A stretch of DNA of 64,000 nt from an uncultured Oscillospiraceae bacterium (GTDB lineage: Bacteria; Bacillota; Clostridia; Oscillospirales; Acutalibacteraceae), in assembly GCA_900542575.1 (NCBI GenBank), contig UQOE01000008.1:1-64000 (forward strand), written 5' to 3'. Positions 10,049-18,724 of this stretch are shown here, piece after piece (the stretch's first letter is position 1; each line of letters begins with the position of its first letter). The position numbers and the translations under genes were made by a program. Under the pieces are notes generated by a model that ran no database searches, was not told the DNA's origin, and saw only the letters and a program-made list of their open reading frames with translations.

Positions 10049-10969
10049 ATGGCTGAAGAAACCAGAACCGCTTTTCTCTCCATTGTCGGAAAGCCCAATG
10101 TCGGCAAATCCTCTCTGCTCAACCGGATGATCGGCCAGAAAGTCGCCATCGTCTCCAACAAGCCCCAGACCACCCGCACCAAAATCATGGGCGTTCTGAC
10201 GGACGGACCGGTCCAGCTGGTCTTTACCGACACCCCGGGCTATTTTCACCCGCGCAACAAACTCGGGGAAAAGATGATGGAGGCGGTCTCCGACAGCATC
10301 GCCGGCGTGGACGCGGTCCTCTTTGTCGTAGAGCCGCAGCCCGGTCTCTCGGAAGAGGAGCAGGAGCTGCTGAATAAGCTGAAGCAGTCGGGACTTCCCA
10401 CTGTTCTGGCCATCAATAAAATTGACACCGTTGACGAGAAAGAGCAGTTAATGCCCCGCATTGCGGAGCTCAGTGCTCAGATGGAGTTCGCCGCCATTGT
10501 TCCGGTCTGTGCGGTTAAGGGCGACGGTGTCGACGAGCTGCTGGAAGAGCTCAAAAAGCTGGCAGAGCCGTCCGTACATTTCTTCCCGGACGACGCGCTG
10601 ACTGACCAGCCGGAGCGTGTCATCGCCGCAGAAATTATCCGCGAAAAAATGCTCCGACTGCTGGACAAGGAAGTTCCCCACGGCACCGCCGTCAGTCTGG
10701 ACCGCTTCTCCGAGCGTACCAACAGGGCGGGAGAGGACATCCTTGACATCGACGCCACCATTTTCTGCGAGAAGGAGTCCCACAAGGGCATCATCATCGG
10801 CAAAAAGGGCGCCATGCTGAAGAAAATTTCCACCTATGCCCGTGAGGACATGGAGCGGTTCTTCGGCTGCAAAGTAAATCTCCACTGCTGGGTCAAAGTC
10901 AAAGAGGGGTGGAGAGACCGGGAAAACTACATCCGGGACTTTGGTCTGGACAACAGCGGAGAACTGTAA
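10049..10969 (+). CDS. era: GTPase Era
   Basis: A 306-residue GTPase that binds the 3' end of 16S rRNA during 30S assembly. The G motifs are GKPNVGKSS (G1), DTPG (G3) and NKID (G4); the C-terminal KH domain shows GIIIGKKGAMLK. Length matches the family. It is the last gene of the phoH-ybeY-era unit and ends just before a strong terminator. Confidence 0.97.
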   Translation: MAEETRTAFLSIVGKPNVGKSSLLNRMIGQKVAIVSNKPQTTRTKIMGVLTDGPVQLVFTDTPGYFHPRNKLGEKMMEAVSDSIAGVDAVLFVVEPQPGLSEEEQELLNKLKQSGLPTVLAINKIDTVDEKEQLMPRIAELSAQMEFAAIVPVCAVKGDGVDELLEELKKLAEPSVHFFPDDALTDQPERVIAAEIIREKMLRLLDKEVPHGTAVSLDRFSERTNRAGEDILDIDATIFCEKESHKGIIIGKKGAMLKKISTYAREDMERFFGCKVNLHCWVKVKEGWRDRENYIRDFGLDNSGEL

Positions 10970-10988
10970 TATTGGAAAGCATAAAAGA

Positions 10989-11016
10989 GGGTCTGCTGAA
11001 GAGCAGGCCCTTTTTT
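10989..11016 (+). terminator. Intrinsic terminator after era
   Basis: A 9-bp GC-rich stem (10989-10997 with 11002-11010, one G-U pair), loop GAAG, then six T residues, 20 bases past the era stop. Confidence 0.88.
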
Positions 11017-11080
11017 CTCATGGAGAGGAATGGAAAGATTCGGCCTGATTTTCGGAAATGGCGAATCGTCTGGTCATCTA

Positions 11081-11109
11081 TTGTTTTTTATCTTTCTTTC
11101 TACTAGAAT
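11081..11109 (+). promoter_or_regulatory. Promoter of recO-mutS2
   Basis: TTGTTT (11081-11086) and TAGAAT (11104-11109) with 17-base spacing, 31 bases upstream of the recO start and just past the era terminator. Confidence 0.6.
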
Positions 11110-11139
11110 ATTCCAGATAAGAGCAGAGGGGGGAGTAGT

Positions 11140-11883
11140 ATGACGGTAGAGACCGACGGCCTTGTCATCAAGGAACAGCGGGTCGGCGAGAGCGACAAGC
11201 TCATCACCATCCTCACCTCGAAATTCGGCAAAATCCGCGCGTTTGTGCGGCGGGCGACGACCGTCAAGAGCAGACTGCTCTCCACCACGCAGCTGCTGAG
11301 CTACTCCGACTTTGTGCTCTACAAAGGCAAGGATTCCTATACGGTTAACAGCGCTTCGCCGAAACATTCTTTTTTTGCTCTGTATGATGACATGGAGGCC
11401 TTAAGCATCGGATTCTATCTCGCCGAGCTGTTCGGTGAGCTGGCGCCCGAGAATGAGGAGTCCGAAGAAATGCTCCGCCTGCTGCTGAATTCGCTGTACC
11501 TTATGGCGGAGAAGAAGCGCAGGCCGGTGCTCGTCAAGGCCACCGCCGAGCTGCGTGCCATGTCCGACTCCGGCTATATGCCGGACCTGGTGGCCTGCGC
11601 TGAATGCGGCACGTACGAGACCGACTTCATGTATTTTAATCCCGCCAGCGGACGGCTTCTGTGCCGGAACTGCGGAAGCGGGGACAGCGGCATGAAACTG
11701 TCGCTCGGCGCTGTAACGGCCATGCGGTTCATACTTTACAGCGAGCCGAAAAAGATATTCAACTACAAGGTGACAGCGGCTGCGGAGAAGGAGCTCTCCC
11801 AGGCGGCGGAGCAGTTTGTGCTCCGGCAGACCGGGCGGGGCTACCGCACGCTGGACTTCTATAAACAGCTTCCGAAGGGGTAA
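11140..11883 (+). CDS. recO: DNA repair protein RecO
   Basis: A 247-residue recombination mediator of the RecFOR pathway. The N-terminal OB fold (residues 1-80) starts with the family's ETDGLVIKEQRVGESDKL; the C-terminal domain has the four-Cys zinc site CAEC...CRNC (about residues 153-180). Length is normal. It is preceded by its own promoter and followed 9 bases later by mutS2. Confidence 0.93.
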   Translation: MTVETDGLVIKEQRVGESDKLITILTSKFGKIRAFVRRATTVKSRLLSTTQLLSYSDFVLYKGKDSYTVNSASPKHSFFALYDDMEALSIGFYLAELFGELAPENEESEEMLRLLLNSLYLMAEKKRRPVLVKATAELRAMSDSGYMPDLVACAECGTYETDFMYFNPASGRLLCRNCGSGDSGMKLSLGAVTAMRFILYSEPKKIFNYKVTAAAEKELSQAAEQFVLRQTGRGYRTLDFYKQLPKG

Positions 11884-11892
11884 CAGATATTT

Positions 11893-14298
11893 ATGAAGAG
11901 GCAGAACAGACACGAAAAAGCACTGGAATTCGACCGCATCCGGGAAATCCTGGCGGGCTTTGCCGCCTGTCAGGATGCCAAAGTCATGGCGGAGGAACTG
12001 GAGCCGGCGCAGACGCTGGCCGAGGCACAGGATCTGCTCCAGGAGACGCTGGACGCCCATATGCTGCTCGCCAAGTTCGGCGGCCCTTCGTTCGGCGGCC
12101 TGATCAATGTCAACAACCGGCTCTACATTGCGACCACCGGAGGCGTTCTCTCCATGGGAGATCTCCTCTCCGTCGGCTCAACCCTCCGTACGCTTCGGGG
12201 CATGACCGCCTGGTACGATTCCTGCGAGGGAATCGATACCGTGCTGACCAAATATTTCCTGTCCATCACGCCGCAGAAGTATCTGGAGGACCGCATCTAT
12301 ACCTGCATCCTGTCCGAGGACCGTATGGCCGATGATGCGTCGCCGGCGCTAAAGGATATCCGCCGGCGCATGCACGCGCAGGAGAACAAGATCCGCGACA
12401 AGCTGGACCACATCATCCACTCGGACCACTACGCCACCGTCCTGCAGGACGCCATTGTCACGGTACGAAACGGCAGATATGTCGTCCCGGTCAAACGGGA
12501 GCACAAGAATGAGATTGCCGGCCTGGTGCAGGACACCTCGGACTCCGGCGCCACCGTTTTCATTGAGCCCATGTCCGTCGTCGACGCCAACAATGAGATC
12601 AAAGAGCTCATGGGCAAGGAGCGCGAGGAAGTGGAGCGCATCCTGACGGAGCTCTCTGAACAGGCCGGAGCGGTCTACAACGAGACCAAGCTGAGCTATG
12701 AATCAGCCGTTTACCTTGCGTTTGTCTTTGCGAAAGCGCAGATGGCCTATTCCATGAAAGCCGCTGCACCGGAGCTCAATGACAAGGGCATTACCGACCT
12801 GAAGAAGGCCCGCCACCCGCTGATCGACCCGAAAAAGGTAGTCAGCACCAACATCCGCCTCGGCGAGGACTTCGATACCCTGGTCATCACCGGCCCGAAC
12901 ACCGGCGGCAAGACGGTCTCCATTAAAACGGTTGGTCTCCTGACCCTGATGGCCTCCTCCGGGCTGATGATTCCGGTGGCAGACGGCAGCAAGGTCTGCG
13001 TCTATAAGCACGTTTTCGCCGATATCGGCGACGAACAGAGCATTGAACAGTCTCTGTCCACCTTTTCTGCCCACATGACCAATATCGTCCATATCCTGGG
13101 GCAGGCCGACGAGCACTCCCTGGTGCTCATCGATGAGCTGGGCGCCGGCACGGACCCGGTAGAAGGTGCGGCACTGGCTATCGCCATCCTCGAACAGCTG
13201 CATCTGCAGGGGGCAAAAGTTCTGGCGACCACCCACTACGCGGAACTCAAGGCCTATGCGCTGAACACCGACCGCGTCGAGAACGCCTCCTGTGAATTCG
13301 ACATTGAGACGCTGTCCCCGACCTACCGGCTCATCATTGGAACCCCCGGGCGGTCCAACGCCTTCGCCATCTCCACCCACCTGGGTATGCCGGACGAAGT
13401 CGTAGATCGCGCGCGCGATCTGATCTCCGATGAGAACACGGAATTTGAGACCACAGTGGAAAAGCTCGAACAGAGCCGGGCCGCCCTGGACAAGGAGCGT
13501 GAGAAGGCCGAGGAGGCCGCCGTCGCCGCCGAACAGGCCCGGAAAGAGGCGGAGGCAAGCAAGGCCGAAATCGAGAAGCTACGGGACGAGGAGACCGAGA
13601 AGGCCCGCAAAGAGGCGAAGCGCATTGTGGAACACGCGGAGCGGGAGGCCGCCTTCTTCATGGACGATCTCGACCGTCTGAAGAAAGAGCGGAAGCGGGC
13701 GAAAGATCTCGCACAGGTCTCGGCCGATGCCAAGCGCACCATCCGGCGGCATGAGAATAAGCTCGACGATATTACGAACCCAATCGCGGAGCTGGCGGAG
13801 GATGACAATTATGTCCTGCCCCGTCCGCTCAAAGTCGGAGACTCCGTCATTGTGGCGGATCTCGCGGAGCCGGCCACCGTCACGAAGCTGGCGGACAAGA
13901 ACGGCATGGTGGAGGTCACCGCGGGCATCCTGAAGACCCGCGTCCCCGAGTCCAGGCTACGGCTGGACGAGAAGGGGAAGGCAGCCAAAACACGGAAGCC
14001 GAAGCCGAACCGGCGGGGCGGCAGTCATCTGGACTCCAAGCTCAACAAGAGCGTGGACACCACAGTGGATCTCCGCGGCATGGACTCGGAGGAGGCCGTC
14101 AGCACGCTGGATCGATTCCTCGATCTCCAGTACCGCGTCGGCATCCGCCAGTTCACGGTCATCCACGGAAAGGGCACCGGTGTGCTGCGCAAAGCCGTCG
14201 GCCGCTACCTGAAAAACAACAAGCGGGTTGAGAGCTATCGGCTGGGCACCTACGGCGAGGGCGAAGAGGGCGTCACCATCGTCACGCTGAAAAAATAA
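11893..14298 (+). CDS. mutS2: Endonuclease MutS2
   Basis: An 801-residue MutS2. The ATPase core has Walker A GPNTGGKTVS near residue 335 and the DELGAGTDP signature near 415; a long Glu/Lys/Ala coiled coil follows (about 515-640), and the C-terminal Smr endonuclease domain shows VDLRGM and HGKGTGVLR. MutS2 suppresses recombination and, in Bacillus subtilis, rescues collided ribosomes. The domain set and length are complete. Confidence 0.95.
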   Translation: MKRQNRHEKALEFDRIREILAGFAACQDAKVMAEELEPAQTLAEAQDLLQETLDAHMLLAKFGGPSFGGLINVNNRLYIATTGGVLSMGDLLSVGSTLRTLRGMTAWYDSCEGIDTVLTKYFLSITPQKYLEDRIYTCILSEDRMADDASPALKDIRRRMHAQENKIRDKLDHIIHSDHYATVLQDAIVTVRNGRYVVPVKREHKNEIAGLVQDTSDSGATVFIEPMSVVDANNEIKELMGKEREEVERILTELSEQAGAVYNETKLSYESAVYLAFVFAKAQMAYSMKAAAPELNDKGITDLKKARHPLIDPKKVVSTNIRLGEDFDTLVITGPNTGGKTVSIKTVGLLTLMASSGLMIPVADGSKVCVYKHVFADIGDEQSIEQSLSTFSAHMTNIVHILGQADEHSLVLIDELGAGTDPVEGAALAIAILEQLHLQGAKVLATTHYAELKAYALNTDRVENASCEFDIETLSPTYRLIIGTPGRSNAFAISTHLGMPDEVVDRARDLISDENTEFETTVEKLEQSRAALDKEREKAEEAAVAAEQARKEAEASKAEIEKLRDEETEKARKEAKRIVEHAEREAAFFMDDLDRLKKERKRAKDLAQVSADAKRTIRRHENKLDDITNPIAELAEDDNYVLPRPLKVGDSVIVADLAEPATVTKLADKNGMVEVTAGILKTRVPESRLRLDEKGKAAKTRKPKPNRRGGSHLDSKLNKSVDTTVDLRGMDSEEAVSTLDRFLDLQYRVGIRQFTVIHGKGTGVLRKAVGRYLKNNKRVESYRLGTYGEGEEGVTIVTLKK

Positions 14299-14304
14299 TT
14301 GTGC

Positions 14305-14333
14305 TTGACTTTCGGGTGGGAAATCCGTATAAT
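14305..14333 (+). promoter_or_regulatory. Strong promoter of the ylxM-ffh-rpsP operon
   Basis: TTGACT (14305-14310), 17-base spacer, perfect TATAAT (14328-14333). It starts 7 bases after the mutS2 stop and is one of the closest matches to consensus in the window. Confidence 0.85.
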
Positions 14334-14339
14334 AGCGCA

Positions 14340-14387
14340 TGTAAAGAAACAAACTTTACAGCAGAAGCCGCCTGAAAAAGCGGCTTC
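14340..14387 (+). promoter_or_regulatory. Two tandem hairpins in the ylxM leader
   Basis: Directly after the promoter come two perfect inverted repeats: TGTAAAG/CTTTACA (14340-14346 and 14354-14360) and GAAGCCGC/GCGGCTTC (14364-14371 and 14380-14387). The second is followed by CCTCTTTC, not a proper T run. They may stabilise the mRNA, attenuate it, or bind a regulator. Confidence 0.5.
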
Positions 14388-14424
14388 CTCTTTCGTCTGG
14401 GTCAAAAAACGGAGGGACCGGAAC

Positions 14425-14796
14425 GTGGCAAAGGCAAAGGATTTTGAGCGCATCAACATGCTGCTGGACTTCTACGGCGAAATGCTGACCGAGCGGCAGC
14501 GTTCTTTCCTGGAGTACTACTACGTCGACGATTTCTCTCTGGCGGAAATTGCCGAAAATGAGGGCATCACCCGGCAGGGTGTCCGCGACGCCATCAAACG
14601 GGCGGAGAAGCAGCTCTTCGAAATGGAGGAAAAGCTGGGGCTCTGCCGGCGGTTTGAAGAGGTAAAGAAGGGCCTGGACGACATCCGCATGTACGCGGAG
14701 AAAATCAACGAACACAACATGCGCACAGGTCTCTCGAGGGAGATCAACGACGCAGTGGTGCAGATTAAATTTATCGCTGACACGCTCAGCGAATAA
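14425..14796 (+). CDS. ylxM: YlxM/p13-like DNA-binding protein
   Basis: A 123-residue helix-turn-helix protein of the YlxM family, encoded next to ffh in most Firmicutes and linked to the signal recognition particle pathway. The N-terminal helices ERINMLLDFYGEMLTERQ and the sigma-factor-like helix EIAENEGITRQGVRD are diagnostic. I use the GTG start at 14425, 8 bases behind GGAGGG; a longer frame from 14299 runs through the promoter and is not plausible. It ends 27 bases before ffh. Confidence 0.88.
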   Translation: MAKAKDFERINMLLDFYGEMLTERQRSFLEYYYVDDFSLAEIAENEGITRQGVRDAIKRAEKQLFEMEEKLGLCRRFEEVKKGLDDIRMYAEKINEHNMRTGLSREINDAVVQIKFIADTLSE

Positions 14797-14823
14797 CCGC
14801 CAACCAGGCAAGAGGAGCTGTCT

Positions 14824-16197
14824 ATGGCATTTGAAGGCTTATCCGACCGTCTTGAGTCGGCATTTAAGTCCCTGAAAAGCAAAGGCTCTCTGACGGAGGC
14901 CGACGTCAAGAGCGCCATGCGGGAAGTCCGCCTGGCTCTCCTGGAAGCCGATGTCTCCTATAAAGTGGCCAAGGACTTCACGCAGAAGGTCACCCAGAGG
15001 GCAATCGGCGAGCAGGTCATGAAAAGCCTGACCCCCGCACAGATGGTCATCAAAATTGTCAATGAGGAACTGACCGACCTCATGGGCGGCACAGATGCCC
15101 GCCTTATGACGGCCAGCCATCCGCCGACAATCGTTATGATGTGCGGTCTGCAGGGCTCCGGTAAAACCACCTGCTGCGCAAAAGTCGCAAAAAAACTCAA
15201 GGGCAACGGCAACCGGCCGCTGCTGGTCGCCTGCGACGTCTACCGTCCCGCGGCCATCAAGCAGCTGCAGGTGGTCGGCGAGAAGGCCGGGGTACCGGTG
15301 TTTGAGCGCGGCCAGGGAGACCCCGTGGAAATTTCCAAAGAGGCCATCTCCTATGCCAAAGACCAGGGGTATGACTATGTCTTTATCGACACCGCAGGCC
15401 GACTGCATGTCGATGAGACCCTTATGGAAGAGCTACAGAACATCAAGGCGGCGGTTCATCCCACCGACGTTCTGCTTGTCGTCGACGCCATGACCGGCCA
15501 GGATGCCGTCAACGTCGCGTCTTCGTTCAATGACCAGGTCGGAATCGACGGCCTTGTCCTCACCAAGCTCGACGGCGACACCCGCGGCGGCGCCGCGCTG
15601 TCTGCCAAGGCCATCACCGGCAAGCCCATCATCTACGTCGGCACCGGTGAAAAGCTGGATGACCTCGACGTCTTCCATCCGGACCGCATGGCTTCCCGTA
15701 TCCTCGGAATGGGCGACATGCTCTCCTTTATTGAGCGCGCCGAGCAGCAGTACTCCGACGAGGAGGCCGCCAAGCTCGAGAAAAAGCTGCGCAAGAACAA
15801 ATTTGACCTCAATGACCTGCTTTCCAACATTCAGAAAGTACGTAAGCTCGGCAATATGCAGGATGTCATCGCTATGATTCCCGGTATGGCCAAGCAGGCA
15901 AAGGACATTGACATAGATGAAAAACAGTTTGACCGCCTCGAGGCACTCATCTATTCCATGACCCCCGAAGAGCGCGAAAAACCGGCCATCATCAACCCGT
16001 CCCGGAAACGCCGCATTGCGGCCGGCTCCGGTCAGAAAGTCGAGGATGTCAACCGTCTTCTGTCTCAGTACCGTCAGATGCAGAAGATGTTTAAACAGAT
16101 GAACAGCAAGAAAGCGCGCAAGCAACTCCGCAGAATGGGCATGAGCGGAAACGCGGCAGACTTGAATAAGGTTGACTTCAGCAAGCTGGGTATGTAA
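14824..16197 (+). CDS. ffh: Signal recognition particle protein Ffh
   Basis: A 457-residue SRP54 protein that binds signal sequences of nascent proteins and 4.5S/6S-type SRP RNA. NG-domain motifs are GLQGSGKTT (about 107), DTAGR (about 190) and TKLDGDTRGG (about 245); the methionine-rich M domain at the C-terminus shows RQMQKMFKQM and RRMGM. Length is typical. It lies between ylxM and rpsP as in other Firmicutes. Confidence 0.97.
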   Translation: MAFEGLSDRLESAFKSLKSKGSLTEADVKSAMREVRLALLEADVSYKVAKDFTQKVTQRAIGEQVMKSLTPAQMVIKIVNEELTDLMGGTDARLMTASHPPTIVMMCGLQGSGKTTCCAKVAKKLKGNGNRPLLVACDVYRPAAIKQLQVVGEKAGVPVFERGQGDPVEISKEAISYAKDQGYDYVFIDTAGRLHVDETLMEELQNIKAAVHPTDVLLVVDAMTGQDAVNVASSFNDQVGIDGLVLTKLDGDTRGGAALSAKAITGKPIIYVGTGEKLDDLDVFHPDRMASRILGMGDMLSFIERAEQQYSDEEAAKLEKKLRKNKFDLNDLLSNIQKVRKLGNMQDVIAMIPGMAKQAKDIDIDEKQFDRLEALIYSMTPEEREKPAIINPSRKRRIAAGSGQKVEDVNRLLSQYRQMQKMFKQMNSKKARKQLRRMGMSGNAADLNKVDFSKLGM

Positions 16198-16246
16198 AAT
16201 CATTCCGTAATTTTTATTTGAACTACTTTTTTGGAGGAGAAAAAAC

Positions 16247-16498
16247 ATGGCAGTTAAAATCAGACTCAGAAGAATGGGCGCAAAGAAGCAGCCGTCTTAC
16301 CGCGTTGTTGTAGCAGATTCCAGATTCCCGCGCGACGGCCGTTTCATCGAGGAGATCGGCTTCTACGATCCCACCGTTGAGCCCCCAGTTATCCGCATTG
16401 ACCAGGAGAAGGCCCAGCAGTGGATCAAAAACGGCGCACAGCCGACCGATACTGTCCGCGCACTCATCAAGAAAGCTGCAGCCGCAGAAGAGAAATAA
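16247..16498 (+). CDS. rpsP: 30S ribosomal protein S16
   Basis: An 83-residue S16 starting VKIRLRRMGAKKQPSYRVVVADSR-like, the family signature, with the usual GFYDP motif near residue 40. It binds 16S rRNA during small-subunit assembly. It has a strong GGAGGAG site and is followed 11 bases later by khpA. Confidence 0.98.
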   Translation: MAVKIRLRRMGAKKQPSYRVVVADSRFPRDGRFIEEIGFYDPTVEPPVIRIDQEKAQQWIKNGAQPTDTVRALIKKAAAAEEK

Positions 16499-16509
16499 TG
16501 GAGGCCTTT

Positions 16510-16743
16510 ATGCAGGAATTACTCATTCACATTGCCCAGGGGCTTGTGGATGACCCCTCCGCCGTCCGCGTCGACGTGGACGACCCCAATGAAAACGGCG
16601 TCACGGTCTATCATCTTCATGTGGCACCGGACGACATGGGAAGAGTCATCGGAAAGCAGGGCAGAATTGCCAAGGCCATCCGTACGGTCATGCGTGCCGC
16701 TGCCAATCGCAGCGACAACCGTATTGCCGTGGAAATTGACTAA
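16510..16743 (+). CDS. khpA: KH-domain RNA-binding protein KhpA
   Basis: A 77-residue single KH domain protein; the GxxG loop is VIGKQGRIAKAI. In Firmicutes KhpA pairs with KhpB and influences cell elongation and small-RNA function. The start at 16510 has GGAGG five bases upstream, while the ATG at 16498 overlapping the rpsP stop has none. It lies in the conserved rpsP-khpA-rimM-trmD order. Confidence 0.92.
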   Translation: MQELLIHIAQGLVDDPSAVRVDVDDPNENGVTVYHLHVAPDDMGRVIGKQGRIAKAIRTVMRAAANRSDNRIAVEID

Positions 16744-16752
16744 GGTTTTCTC

Positions 16753-16782
16753 GGGGTACCCCGTCAGGGGTATCCCTTTTTT
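16753..16782 (+). terminator. Intrinsic terminator between khpA and rimM
   Basis: A 10-bp stem (16753-16762 with 16767-16776, one G-U pair), loop GTCA, then six T residues, ending only 15 bases before the rimM start. It would lower expression of rimM-trmD relative to ffh-rpsP unless read through. Confidence 0.88.
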
Positions 16783-16797
16783 CATGCAGGAGATACT

Positions 16798-17331
16798 ATG
16801 CGAAAATCGTATTTGCAGGTCGGAAAGATCGTCGGGACCCACGGGGTCCGCGGCGAATGCAGGCTGGATCCGTGGACCGATTCCCAGGAGGTCTTCGACG
16901 GCCTCTCGACTCTCTATCTGGATCCGGAAGGCAAACAGCCGGTTCGGGTGCTCCGCGCCCGGCCCCACAAGCGGCAGGAACTGCTGACGCTGGAAGACGT
17001 GAAGGATCTCGATGCCGCGGAAAAGCTCCGGGGAACCGTGCTCTACGCGGCCCGGAAAGATCTTCCGCTCAAAGAAGGCGCCTACTTCATCGCCGAAATT
17101 CTCGGCTGTGAGGTCCGGGACGCCGACGACCCGGAACGGATCTACGGCAAGGTCACGGACGTCACAAACCACGGTGCCGGCGACATCTGGTCGGTCCGGA
17201 AGGAAGGAAAGACCGTCCTGATGCCCGTCCTCCCGGGGCTGCTCGTCGATGTCGATCTCGATGCAGAACGCATCCTGGTCCGTCCCATCCCCGGTATCTT
17301 CGATGATCCGGTGGAGGTCAAGGGGGAGTGA
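16798..17331 (+). CDS. rimM: Ribosome maturation factor RimM
   Basis: A 177-residue 16S processing factor. The N-terminal RimM domain begins YLQVGKIVGTHGVRGECRL and the C-terminal PRC barrel contains GAYFIAEILG and the SVRKEGKTVLMPVLPG segment. It binds S19 and helps 30S head maturation. The ribosome binding site CAGGAGA lies between the preceding terminator and the ATG. Its stop is 2 bases from the trmD start. Confidence 0.95.
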   Translation: MRKSYLQVGKIVGTHGVRGECRLDPWTDSQEVFDGLSTLYLDPEGKQPVRVLRARPHKRQELLTLEDVKDLDAAEKLRGTVLYAARKDLPLKEGAYFIAEILGCEVRDADDPERIYGKVTDVTNHGAGDIWSVRKEGKTVLMPVLPGLLVDVDLDAERILVRPIPGIFDDPVEVKGE

Positions 17332-17333
17332 GT

Positions 17334-18092
17334 ATGCGGATTGATATCATGACACTGTTCCCGGAGATGTGCGAGGCCTTTCTGTCCGAAAGCATTATCG
17401 GGCGGGCCCGCCGGGCCGGAAAAGTGGAGATCGGCTGCCATAACATCCGGGATTACACCGAGGATAAGCACAATCGTGTGGATGACTACCCTTACGGCGG
17501 CGGAACAGGCATGATTATGCAGGCACAGCCGATCTACGACTGCTACCAGGCGGTCCGTACCCTCTCTGAAGCGCCGGCCCATCTGGTCTATCTGTCCCCC
17601 TGCGGGCAGACGCTGAATCAGGACAAGGTCCGGGAACTTGCGGAGGAGGAGCATCTTGTGATGCTCTGCGGCCACTACGAGGGTGTGGACCAGCGCGTCC
17701 TGGACGAGATCGTAGACGAGGAGATCTCAATCGGCGACTACGTGCTGACCGGCGGAGAGCTGCCGGCCTGCGTCCTCGCCGACAGCATCTGCCGCATGCT
17801 GCCCGGCGTGCTCGCCAATGAGGACGCCTATACCCTGGAGAGCCACTACAGTCATCTGCTGGAGCATCCGCAGTATACACGCCCGCCGGAGTGGAGAGGC
17901 CGTGCCGTTCCTCCGGTGCTTCTGTCCGGCGACCACGGGAAGGTAGATCGTTGGAAACTGGAGGAATCGGTCCGGCGGACCTGGGAGCGGCGGCCCGATA
18001 TGCTTCGTTCTGCCTCTCTGACCACGGAAGAGACCGAGATCCTCCGCAATTTGGAGAGGAAAGAAGGAAAATTAACCGGACAGCAGACCTGA
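17334..18092 (+). CDS. trmD: tRNA (guanine-37-N1)-methyltransferase TrmD
   Basis: A 252-residue SPOUT-class enzyme that makes m1G37 in tRNA with S-adenosylmethionine. Knot motifs are visible: YLSPCGQTLNQ, CGHYEGVDQRV and SIGDYVLTGGELP. I use the ATG at 17334 behind GGGGGAG; a GTG two codons earlier is possible. rplS, the usual next gene in Firmicutes, is absent here. Confidence 0.96.
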   Translation: MRIDIMTLFPEMCEAFLSESIIGRARRAGKVEIGCHNIRDYTEDKHNRVDDYPYGGGTGMIMQAQPIYDCYQAVRTLSEAPAHLVYLSPCGQTLNQDKVRELAEEEHLVMLCGHYEGVDQRVLDEIVDEEISIGDYVLTGGELPACVLADSICRMLPGVLANEDAYTLESHYSHLLEHPQYTRPPEWRGRAVPPVLLSGDHGKVDRWKLEESVRRTWERRPDMLRSASLTTEETEILRNLERKEGKLTGQQT

Positions 18093-18264
18093 ATCCTGGT
18101 ACTTTTTGGCAGTTACCGGGCACGGCAGCCCTGAAATCTGTGTAATACATGCAAAAACTGAAAAAAATTATGTGTAATTTCTACAAACATTACGCAAACG
18201 AAAATAAAATGTTTGGATTTGCGGACGAATTCTTTTGGTTTTCAAAAAATCGGCGGTTTTTGCG

Positions 18265-18293
18265 TTGACTGTCAAATGCTTTCAAACTATAAT
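18265..18293 (+). promoter_or_regulatory. Promoter of the second HPr gene
   Basis: TTGACT (18265-18270), 17-base spacer, perfect TATAAT (18288-18293) in an AT-rich 275-base intergenic region, about 75 bases before the start codon. Confidence 0.82.
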
Positions 18294-18367
18294 ATTCAAG
18301 AAAATTAATTGACGGTCAGCAGCACCTAGCCTGCCGCCTAACAATTTTAAATGTGAGGGAATTTGCT

Positions 18368-18631
18368 ATGTATGTTAAAAGCGTAAAGGTTCAGAATCAG
18401 GTTGGTTTACATGCCCGTCCGGCTACGTTCTTCATTCAGAAAGCGAATGAATTCAAGTCCTCTATTTGGGTAGAGAAGGATGAGCGCAGAGTCAACGCAA
18501 AGAGTCTTCTCGGTGTTCTCTCCCTTGGCATTATGGGCGGCACTGAAATTAAAATCATGGCCGGCGGCTCCGACGAGGAAGAGGCAGTCAATGCCCTCGT
18601 TGAGCTGGTTGAGTCTGGTTTCGCAGAGTAA
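18368..18631 (+). CDS. HPr family phosphocarrier (stand-alone copy)
   Basis: An 87-residue HPr with His15 in GLHARPA and Ser46 in NAKSLLGVLS, closer to the canonical HPr sequence than the fructose-operon copy. It probably serves as the general phosphocarrier and, when phosphorylated at Ser46, as co-repressor in carbon catabolite control. The ATG at 18368 has GAGGG 8 bases upstream. It has its own strong promoter and terminator. Confidence 0.92.
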   Translation: MYVKSVKVQNQVGLHARPATFFIQKANEFKSSIWVEKDERRVNAKSLLGVLSLGIMGGTEIKIMAGGSDEEEAVNALVELVESGFAE

Positions 18632-18659
18632 ACATAGAAGCAAATATTTCGGATATGCT

Positions 18660-18692
18660 GGACACTGCAGAGAACATCTTTCTGCAGTGTCC
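18660..18692 (+). terminator. Hairpin terminator between HPr and uvrC
   Basis: A perfect 12-bp stem (18660-18671 with 18681-18692) with a 9-base loop, followed by TTTTGCAGTTTTC. The T tract is short, so it may be partial, letting uvrC be read from the strong HPr promoter. Confidence 0.75.
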
Positions 18693-18724
18693 TTTTGCAG
18701 TTTTCAGAAACGGAGGCGGCGAAT

